DNA from: Heracleum sosnowskyi
Lineage: Eukaryota > Streptophyta > Magnoliopsida > Apiales > Apiaceae
Length of the DNA: 64,000 bases
Assembly (NCBI GenBank): GCA_030848705.1
Contig: CM061244.1
Location: forward strand, 106,909,111-106,973,110
Direction of reading: 5' to 3'
Part shown: piece by piece, positions 49,793 to 57,639 of the stretch
Position numbering within the stretch: the stretch's first letter is position 1
How the letters are laid out: each line of letters starts with the position of its first letter
The notes under the pieces: generated by a model
Told to the model about the DNA's origin: nothing
Database searches by the model: none
What the model saw: the letters and a program-made list of their open reading frames with translations, nothing else
Program-made: the position numbers and the translations under genes

Positions 49793-50011
49793 TGCTTAGC
49801 TGTCAGTTTGTTATGGACAGCTAATGCTTAGCTGTCTGCTTAGCTGTCTTTTCTGTTATTCTGTTATAGTTTATTCTGTTCTTAGCTGATCATTGAGATC
49901 TATATAAAGCTTGAGTCAGTATAGGTTGTAGCTAAGTTCTTTACTATCCTTCAGAATGTAAACTCTTGTTTTGGTTCAATATAAACACATACATTCTATG
50001 CTATTCTGTCA
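49738..50011 (+). repeat. Copia 3' LTR
   Basis: 274 bp. Same as the 5' LTR except for an extra TGCTTAGCTGTC-type 12-mer near 49838 and one substitution. TATA box at 49901-49908. Confidence 0.93.
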
Positions 50012-50920
50012 GATTTATATTTCTCTGTACTTGAAACAATTTTCAAATTTTTGATGTTTTACACCGAGCCTTCCCAGAATCTCACCACCTCACCGCCCTC
50101 GTCTTCTCATTTATATAAGTATATTAATTTTGATAAACAATATGAATGAAATTCTGCTACAAATAAGGAATCTTCTTCTAAATCTTTTAATTTGACAGTA
50201 ATCTTGCCATGCTAAAACTTCTCTTTACCATATAGGCATAGATATTACTTAAAGGATAGTGGTTGGAGAGCAAAGAATAAGGATGCCCTAGCAAATCCGT
50301 AAAATGAAAGTGTGGTTAAGCATCATGATATTGTAATTTGTAAGGTTCAAAACTCTAGGAATGAATCTATTTCGAGTTCTTGGTCTTTCTTAATCTGACA
50401 AGATCTTGAATTTACACAAATTTCTTGATTTTTTAGCCAAAGTTGTGCTCTTATTTAAAAACTTTTTAATCATGGAGTGGATTTCGGTCTTTTTACTCAG
50501 CCTAAACTTATTACACATATTTGTATTTATATGGATTATAGGGGTTAGCATTAAAATTGAAACGATATCGAAACCGAATCGGAAAAAAATGGATAAAAAT
50601 AAAAAAGTTTAAAATTGAACCAAATTATCGAAAAACTGATTTATACAAGTTGTTCGGTTTCGATTTTGGACTTAAACTGAAAAAACTGAACCAAAATATA
50701 ATCATTATAATATTTTAATATATAATAATTTTTAATTAACAAATATAAGTATATATCATAAGAGTAAGTCAGTAACGAGAATTTGGGTTGTTGTTTGGCA
50801 TTTGCTGCCTTTCTAGTCTCTGATTCTTTCACCTTTTAATTCAGTACACTCAGGAGTAGTAAATGATCAGTTCTATTTTCTAGACCAAGAAAACTGGCAT
50901 GTTACATGTTTACTGATAAA

Positions 50921-51371
50921 CTAGCATGAAAACCCGTGCAAGGCACGGGTCACTATCTAGCATAATTGTTTTAACTTCTAAGTAGTTCGGTGTTTATTAT
51001 AATTTATAGATCGTTTGACAGACGTCTCATTGTGGGTACAAAAGCTGGACTTGATCTCCGTAGTGAGATAGTTAGCGTTGAAAAGTATCATTGGTTGATG
51101 TGTTTTTGAGTTAAGAAATGAGTAAATTCGATATTTATGATATTTGTTATGTGTAAGATCTATGTCAAAATATGATTATCTTACATACAAGACATTAACC
51201 TGCACAATTTTACTAATTTAGCTCATTGAGCGAATGATACATTTTCTTGTCTGTGAAATGTAATTTGCATCGTAGTTATTTTATATATTTTGAAGTTAAA
51301 TAAAATGTCTTCTATCAAATGACACTCACATATTTCGCGTGAAGTTCTAAAAATCTGTGATTTTATATAGT
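50921..51371 (-). mobile_element. Helitron 3' end (CCCGTGC-hairpin type), body interrupted
   Basis: After A50920 the plus strand reads CTAGCATGAAAACCCGTGCA. In reverse this is the hairpin CCCGTGC-CTT-GCACGGG followed by TTTTCATGCTAG. Copy A has the empty site GATAAA|TTTATGC at 12249. At 51372 a Tat-like LTR begins, so the remaining Helitron body and its 5' end are not identified; they may lie right of the window. Confidence 0.78.
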
Positions 51372-51534
51372 TGTAATGGGCAAAATTTGCCCACTGCATT
51401 TCTCAGTCTCGTCTGCAATCAATGACGTCACTCACTAACATCAACCTAGGCTACATGGTGAAATCGACCTTGGTTAAATGTATTTAAGGAAGAAGACTAG
51501 TAGGGCCAGTCCCATATCATACATATAAAGAAGG
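51372..51534 (+). repeat. 5' LTR remnant of the Tat-like element
   Basis: It begins with the palindrome GGGCAAAATTTGCCC a few bases in. ATACATATAAAGAAGG near its end could be a TATA region. Sequence diverges from the 3' LTR at 51535. Confidence 0.8.
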
Positions 51535-52560
51535 GGTTTTTGACATCTCTGGAGGAAGGATGTTGCAACATACCAAAGAACCAGTTGATGAAGGTAATCA
51601 CGTAGACGAGGTTGTGGTTCCCACATGGATCTACCTCCACCACCACCAAGACAACCAAATCTGAGAGACACTTGGGATCTGAGAGATAACCAGGTCCTCC
51701 CCTAGAGATGGAGCATACCCGCAGTGGGAGCCTACGCCTCAGCAACGGAGACCTACACTTCATCAGCTGGAGCCTACGCCTATGCAACAAGGACCTATAC
51801 CCCAGCCACAAGGATTGAACATGGTTATTTTTGTGGAGATGGTTAAGAGGGAGAAGTTAAGGGAACATTGTCAAAATTGGAAGGATTGGTTGAAGATCGA
51901 AGAACTCTATCTACCCAACAGAAAGAAGCCTCGGCTTGGTGTCGGCAACCAGCGTCGCCCGTTGGGAGATCAACAGCAACTTTGGCATCCGCCTCTCAGT
52001 GAGACGCCTATGTTTGAGATACTCCATCGAGGTTCCACCTGATCTTGTATTTATTTACACTTATTTGCATCATATATTCATTCATAGCATTGCATATTCT
52101 TAGATTTGTGGTTATATCTGTTCGAAATTCGTTCTTTAAATAAATTATTCATGGATTACTCTAGAGGATGTCCTCCTTTTAGGAGGGTCTCCCTTAGTCT
52201 ACTCTCTTAGTCTACTCTGGAAGATGTGTATCTCCTTTAAGCCATAGTCAGTTGTGAATTCTTTCGAGGTAATCTTGTTTTGAAGGCCCTTAAGGGTAAT
52301 CTTGCTCTGTAAACCTAGGCTCTTAGGATTGATCTTGTTGTGAAGGTCCTTCAAGGTGATCCTAGATTTTGTGGTTGTCTCCCCCTAAATTTGGTTATCA
52401 AGAAGACTATCTTTGGAAGACCCCTCAGCAGAAGATGCTTAGGAATACGACTTCCTCAGGGAGCGTAAGACCACTAAACGCATGAAGCTTGGAATCTATC
52501 TCTTACAAAACCTTGGTAAACCCGTACTTCCGGGGTGCTTATCCGTACTTCCGGAAAGCT
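51535..52560 (+). other. 5' internal region of the Tat-like element
   Basis: GC content is clearly higher than in surrounding DNA. 51670-52040 has Pro/Gln-rich coding-like sequence (ORF 51782-52042) that may be a gag remnant, but I do not recognise a domain. From 52260 phrases like GAAGGCCCTTAAGGGTAATC recur imperfectly (52284, 52346). Confidence 0.4.
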
Positions 52561-52587
52561 CACCAAGAAGAGAGTTCTAGCTCTTAA

Positions 52588-53460
52588 GAAGGCGAGTTTA
52601 CTCTTCCCTTTTCTTAAATTCTGCTTGCATAGAGTGTATAAGAAGGCGATGTTACTCTTCCCTTTTCTTAAACTCTGCTTGCATAGAGTGTATAAGAAGG
52701 CGAGGTTACTCTTCCCTTTTCTTAAACTCTGCTTGCATAGAGTGTATAAGAAGGCGAGGTTACTCTTCCCTTTTCTCTTAAACTCTGCTTGCATAGAGTG
52801 TATAAGAAGGCGAGGATACTCTTCCCTTTTCTTAAACTCTGCTTGCATAGAGTGTATAAGAAGGCGAGGTTACTCTTCCCTTTTTCTTAAACTCTGCTTA
52901 GCATGGAGTGTATAAGAAGGCGAGGTTACTCTTCCCTTTTCTTAAACTCTGCTTGCATAGAGTGTATAAGAAGGCGAGGTTACTCTTCCCTTTTCTTAAA
53001 CTCTGCTTGCATAGAGTGTATAAGAAGGCGAGGTTACTCTTCCCTTTTCTTAAACTCTGCTTAGCATAGAGTGTATAAGAAGGCGAGGTTACTCTTCCCT
53101 TTTCTTAAACTCTGCTTTGCATGGAGTGTATAAGAAGGCGAGGTTACTCTTCCCTTTTCTTAAACTCTGCTTAGCATAGAGTGTATAAGAAGGCGGGGTT
53201 ACTCTTCCCTTTATTAAACTCTGCTTTGCATAGAGTGTATAAGAAGGCGAGATTACTCTTCCCTTTTCTTAAACTCTGCTTAGCATAGAGTGTATAAGAA
53301 GGCGATGTTACTCTTCCCTTAAACTCTTCTTTGCATAGAGTGTATAAGAAGGTGAGGTTGCTCTTCCCTTTTCTTAAGCTCTGCTTGCATAGAGTGTATA
53401 AGAAGGCGAGGTTACCCCTCCTTTTTTCTTAAAACTCTACTTTTGCATAGACTGTATAAG
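52588..53460. repeat. 54-bp minisatellite, about 15 copies
   Basis: Unit AAGGCGAGGTTACTCTTCCC + TTTTCTTAAACTCTGCTTGC + ATAGAGTGTATAAG. The 54-base length is a multiple of three, so ORFs open on both strands (52474-52848 and 52535-52915) are repeat artefacts. Variants have GCTTAGCATAG or GCTTTGCATAG (one or two extra bases). Confidence 0.93.
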
Positions 53461-53467
53461 TAGATAA

Positions 53468-53735
53468 GTAGGCGAGGTTGTTTCTTCAGCCTAAGGCGAG
53501 GTTGTCTATTCCGCCTAGGGCGAGGTTGTCTATTCCGCCTAGGGAGAGGTTGTCTCTTCCGCCTAGGGCGAGGTTGTCTCTTCCGCCTAGGGCGAGGTTG
53601 TCTATTCCACCTAAGGAGAGGTTGTTTCTTCCCCTAAGGAGAGGTTGTCTCTTCCCCCTAAGGAGAGGTTGTCTCTTTTCCGCCTAGGGCGAGGTTGTCT
53701 TTTTCGCCTAGGGCGAGGTTGTCTCTTACCTCAGT
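53468..53735. repeat. 24-bp minisatellite, 11 copies
   Basis: Unit CCGCCTAGGGCGAGGTTGTC plus TCTT or TATT. Its right end overlaps the 3' end of the antisense ORF, where it is read as DNLALGEK-type peptides. Confidence 0.92.
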
Positions 53736-54281
53736 CTTCTTCGCTTCGTCCTTAGCCTTCTTCGTTTCGTCCTTAGCCTGGGCTTTCAGCTTAGCCTCGA
53801 TCTTCTTTTGGAGATCCTTCTTCGCCTCCTCAATTGCCTGGATGTTTGTTGCCTTGAATGTTGCCATGTATTCAGAAGTTGAATGGGCGAAATGCTTTGA
53901 CCAGTCGTAGTCAGGATCAGCTGCAAGGAAGTTTTGAAGATAACCAAGGAAGCCAAGGCTATAAGCATCACTCATCTCCTTTTCCATGCCTCCTTTAAGC
54001 TCGTTCAATTCTTTCTGCAGCCTCTCATTGTCCATCTTCAGAGCCTCGCCCCTGGCTTTGGAATATGTAGAAAGTTCATTAAACTTGCCCTGAAGTTTCT
54101 CAAGCTCGCCTTGCTTTGCCTTGGATGCTTCATCAAGCCTTTTCTGGGTATCTGATAACTGAGCTTTGAGCGAAGAAGCCTCGGCTTTCCATTTTTTCAC
54201 AGTCTTTTCTTGATCATGAATGATGGTATTCTTCTCAGAAAGGATGTTGAGACCATGGTAGAAAGCCTCGCCCAGACCCAT
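53658..54281 (-). CDS. Antisense coiled-coil ORF of the Tat-like element
   Basis: 207 residues from the ATG at 54281 to a stop at 53658, opposite to the direction of the LTRs. Residues about 15-105 are strongly charged with heptad-like spacing (KWKAEASSLKAQLSDTQKRL, then KLQGKFNEL and MDNERLQKELNELKGG), so a coiled coil is very likely. Residues 106-145 are a more globular patch (SLGFLGYLQNFLAADPDYDW). The tail is Lys/Glu-rich and its last 25 residues are encoded by the 24-bp minisatellite. No signal peptide or membrane segment. Antisense extra ORFs of this style occur in Tat-lineage elements, function unknown. GC and codon use match the element, not the neighbouring AT-rich DNA. Confidence 0.65.
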   Translation of the reverse strand: MGLGEAFYHGLNILSEKNTIIHDQEKTVKKWKAEASSLKAQLSDTQKRLDEASKAKQGELEKLQGKFNELSTYSKARGEALKMDNERLQKELNELKGGMEKEMSDAYSLGFLGYLQNFLAADPDYDWSKHFAHSTSEYMATFKATNIQAIEEAKKDLQKKIEAKLKAQAKDETKKAKDEAKKTEVRDNLALGEKDNLALGGKETTSP

Positions 54282-55963
54282 CTTGAAAGAAAACTCGGTA
54301 TCAGTGCTATCTCTTAGCCTCTTGTCATCATCTGAATAATGGCTTGCAACAAGAGAACCAAGGGTAATGATAAATATCAGTCTCTCTATAGACAGAGGTG
54401 TCTCCCTCTGATGGGCCGAAATAAGAAGACCTCTTGATAACGAGTCTAAAAAACAGAGAAATCTATATCAGAATATATGCTTCAAACTAGGTGAGGCTTT
54501 CTATGCAGGTGAAGATTTCAGAATCATTAACTCTAGTTCCTTTTATAAACAATTATTGCAAGGAATTGGGGGGTGGTTATTATACCCCAACAGGCCTCAC
54601 TTTATCTGGAGGCGTCGTCTCTACAACTGAAAGAAGAAGTTTTTTAAAGGTAGGTGACGTCTTCCCGGAGGATGACGCTTACGAAGAAAATATTTGTAGT
54701 AAGAAGGCCCTAAGGGGTGATTGTCTTTGAAGGCCCTTCGGGGTGTTTTTTCTTGGAAGACCCATCTAGGGTGATCTTTCAGCATAGGCCATCAATAGTG
54801 ATCCTACGTCAGAAGAAAATTGAAGGGATACTAACTACCAAGCTTTCTTAGAGAGAGATAGGCCTATCATTTTTTCAGAAGATCAAGAAAATATCACTAC
54901 AATCCAAATGATCACCAACCTCTCTTGACTATCAAAGTTTTTGAAGGAGAATAGATTTTGAAGATAGTGTGCAGACTTCAATTTGAAAATTTTAGAAGAT
55001 GTGTTTATGCCTATTTGTCAACCAACGTCTTTGCTTTCTACTGAAGCGGCCTCGCCCTCTTAAGGCCTAGTTCAGAATATATATTAGAATTGTTAATTGA
55101 AGACTACAGTGAGATATTGAAGATGATGTCTTGTGCCTCTTTATCAACTAAAGACATCTCCTACTTATCAGCAGCCTACGCTACTAGTGAAACCTCACAC
55201 TCTACAAAAGTCCTCTCCTTCTCTTTCTATCTTCGCCCCCTACCTAGGATCTTACCAGGAGGCATCTCACCTACAAGATTAAGATACACACAGAAATATT
55301 ATTAACGGAAAAATTAAGATATCAAGGGTCTTGCATGTCAATGACACCTCTTACTTCAATGGCGTCGACGTCTTCCAATGAAGGTAAGGTTAAAAAATCA
55401 ATATAAGAACTACTGTTCTGGAATAAAACAATATCTCCAACAACATCGCCTGTTAATGGCATCAACTTCGCCTTCCTAGGTCGAGGTCATGAAGACTATT
55501 AGCACATGAAGATATCTTATTAGGGGACCTCGCCTATACCTACCTCAATATCGAAAAGTTTCAGAATTACTTTGAAGAAAATGAGAAGAATAAGCATACG
55601 ACGCATATGTCGAGTAACTCAAGAACATGTTCAGATAGACGTCAACCTCCATTTACTTTCTTGGAAATGATTCATATCAAAAGAATTATCAACTCCACCG
55701 GAGACCTCGCCTACCTGAGAAGGTTATGCCACCTACCGAAGAAGGCATGAAGGATGTTTACTTTGGCAATTTGTTAAAGGAACTGCTAGAAAAAGCTTAA
55801 ATATCAACTAGAACTCTCGTTGAAATCTTTATCTCGGGTCAAGAAGAAATTACATCAATAGCATGGAGTGACACCAAGGATAAGGCTCGCCTTTGGGATT
55901 TTTTCTGGATATCAAGTCTTAGTTTCTTTTACAAATACTTGTTGCAAGAAACTGGGGGGTAGT
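54282..55963 (+). other. 3' internal region of the Tat-like element
   Basis: No gene supported. 54530-54580 (TAGTTCCTTTTATAAAC...GGGGGG) repeats the sequence just before the 3' LTR (55920-55960, TAGTTTCTTTTACAAA...GGGGGG), an internal second polypurine-like site. Short phrases such as CCTCGCCTA recur through the region. Confidence 0.5.
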
Positions 55964-56458
55964 TGTAATGGGCAAAATTTGCCCACTGCATTTCTCAGTC
56001 TCGTCTGCAATCAATGATGTCACTCACTAACATCAACCTAGGCTACATGGTGAAATCGACCTTGGTTAAATGTATTTAAGGAAGAAGACTAGTAGGGCCA
56101 GTCCCATATCATACATATAAAGAAGGAAAGCTCAAGAGGGTACATCTATTGGGCCTAGCCCACGGACACGTCCATGGGAAGCGTCATCTCTCTCTGATGC
56201 GTCATCCACGAACTAACTAGTAAGGAGACAACTATTACTATCGGGGAAGAAATGTATAACTCGGGACGTATACAAGGACAACCTAACCTCATGTGAAGCA
56301 TTCTGCAGGATAGGAAGCCTAGGTTATCAGCTTAGAAAGACCTCTCATCTCGAGAAAGACCTTGACTTCTGGAAGTAGCCTCTCATAATTATGGAAAGCC
56401 TCGCCTACGGACTATTTACCAAGGAGAGCTACAATTATCATAGAATAAATGTGTAACC
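55964..56458 (+). repeat. 3' LTR of the Tat-like element
   Basis: The first 163 bases match 51372-51534. The remainder has no partner because the 5' LTR is deleted. It stops at the start of the SIRE-like LTR (about 56459), so either the LTR ends here or the SIRE-like element inserted into it. Confidence 0.65.
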
Positions 56459-57452
56459 TGTTAATCCCAAATGACCTAACAGAATTGTAGAAGGGGGGGG
56501 GTTGAATACAATTTTGATATTTCTTTAACTTGAAAATACTTTATAAAATTAAACTGAACTGAATAAATAAAAACACAAGATATAAATAATTCAGTTGGAT
56601 TGTTTGATGATCCAACTGAAGTGTTTTTATTGCGGAAATAATCTGTGATACAAATGTACACAGCTGCTCAGTTACAAGGTTGTAGAGAAGAAAAATGCTC
56701 TCAAAGATAGCTAATACAAACTCTTTGTTTTTCTTCACTTACATAAAGTAACTGCTACACTTGGTTATATAAACCCAAGTTTACAACCCTATTTTTGGCT
56801 ACACTAATAGTACAATGAGTAACCGCCAATAGTTTGCTTTTCATCCCTTTGTCCAGTGGTCCTTGGAGATCCTTGCTTTTGTCTTCATGCTTATTATGAT
56901 CACTCCCAAGAGCCCAATTGGAAACTGGGATGTTTCCTTATTCCCCATGTCCATTTTAATGGTTTCCAATGCAAAGTACACTTCCACATCTCCTTTTTGA
57001 TCTGTCAGGAACCTGTCACTATCACTTTGTCAATTGTATAGAAAAGCAATAATGATTCGTTGATGGCATAGAGATGTGTTTCGTTGATAGCTTTATTCTT
57101 TGTTTCGTTGATGAGCTTCCTTGTTTCGTTGATAGAGTAATCTTCATTCCGTTGACATGTCTTCACTTAGGCAAAATTACAAGGCACTAAATATTTACAA
57201 TTAACCAACCTATTTTGCCTATCTAACCATTTAGTCAACATGACTTAGAAAACCTATCTAGTACTCAACAAACTGCATACCAAACTATGAAGTAATGTAC
57301 AGTGCAATTGCTACATCACTCATTTCGTTGATGAGCTTCCTGTCAACGAAACACTGCAAAGCATGCTATTTCGTTGACAGTTACAAAATAACTTAATACA
57401 AAATCTACTAAGTGTTTTTATAATTATCATCAAGAACAACATATTCCTAACA
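56459..57452 (-). repeat. SIRE-like 3' LTR
   Basis: On the minus strand it starts TGTTAGGAATATGTTGTTCT at 57452 and ends near GGGATTAACA at 56459 (the left border could be up to about 13 bases further in). A TATA box candidate TTTATATAA is at 56765-56773. It carries seven exact TTCGTTGA/TCAACGAA sites (57056-57377). Confidence 0.78.
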
Positions 57453-57467
57453 ATCTCCCCCAATTTA
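57453..57467 (-). promoter_or_regulatory. Polypurine tract of the SIRE-like element
   Basis: On the minus strand AAATTGGGGGAGAT ends exactly where the LTR TGTTAGG begins, the standard plus-strand primer position. Confidence 0.85.
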
Positions 57468-57639
57468 TGACTGATAGAATAACAGCCATAAATCAAGAGC
57501 CTTGATGATAACAAAAACACTCAGGCATATTACACATGATAAAAGTAAAAGTTGTATTGAGCTTCATAAAGTTTTTAGAAATAATGCAAGACTTACAAAA
57601 CTAATGCCCAAATGTGCTCCTCCAGACTGAGCAAATAAT

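Larger units (their letters stand above)
44935..50011 (+). mobile_element. Copia LTR retrotransposon (Ale-like), young insertion
   Basis: LTRs are at 44935-45196 and 49738-50011, with 5-bp target duplication GATTT at 44930-44934 and 50012-50016. The primer binding site and purine tract are in place, and gag-pol is complete apart from two stop codons. The LTRs differ by one 12-bp tandem gain in the 3' copy and one substitution (AATATAAAC versus AATGTAAAC), so the insertion is recent. It landed in the Helitron at 44741-50127. The Ale lineage call rests on small size, short LTRs and general pol style, and is tentative. Confidence 0.95.
44741..50127 (-). mobile_element. Helitron in copy B, interrupted by a Copia element
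   Basis: In reverse orientation it starts (left) CTAGGTTATTAAGCCGCGCT after A44740 and ends (right) ATATAAGTATATTAA before T50128. Copy A has the unoccupied site CCATTTGATA|TTTTGACAATC at 11166-11167. The 5' end matches TCAATATACTTATATAAAGG of 12572 except TC has become TT and AAAGG has become AAATG. The 3' hairpin is degraded on one arm (GTCGTTGCAAAGCGCGGC). Its own sequence is only about 310 bp; the rest is the Copia element. Confidence 0.85.
41921..50920. repeat. Segmental duplication, copy B
   Basis: Direct-oriented partner of 1-12250. Shared sequence totals about 3.4 kb, and the rest is the Helitron with Copia (44741-50127) and a roughly 330-bp segment (43210-43542) absent from copy A. 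Non-coding throughout apart from transposon ORFs. It is broken at 50920 by another Helitron, so its right limit is unknown. Confidence 0.9.
51372..56458 (+). mobile_element. Non-autonomous Tat-like LTR retrotransposon
   Basis: A 163-bp direct repeat (51372-51534 and 55964-56126), starting TGTAATGGGCAAAATTTGCC and differing at one base, marks the two LTR starts. The 3' LTR goes on to about 56458, while the 5' LTR is cut after 163 bp, so a deletion removed the rest. A G-run (ACTGGGGGGTAG) precedes the 3' LTR. No protease, RT or integrase is present. The interior has two minisatellites and an antisense coiled-coil ORF, features known from Tat-lineage Gypsy elements (additional, sometimes antisense, ORFs). 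Lineage is inferred from this architecture only. Confidence 0.65.

Noticed and set aside
44935..50011. Treating the Copia gag-pol as three separate genes
   Set aside because: All three open stretches are in the same frame and separated only by single stop codons within one polyprotein.
52474..52915. Repetitive ORFs on both strands (126 and 124 residues)
   Set aside because: Products of the 54-bp minisatellite read in either direction, with no support as genes.
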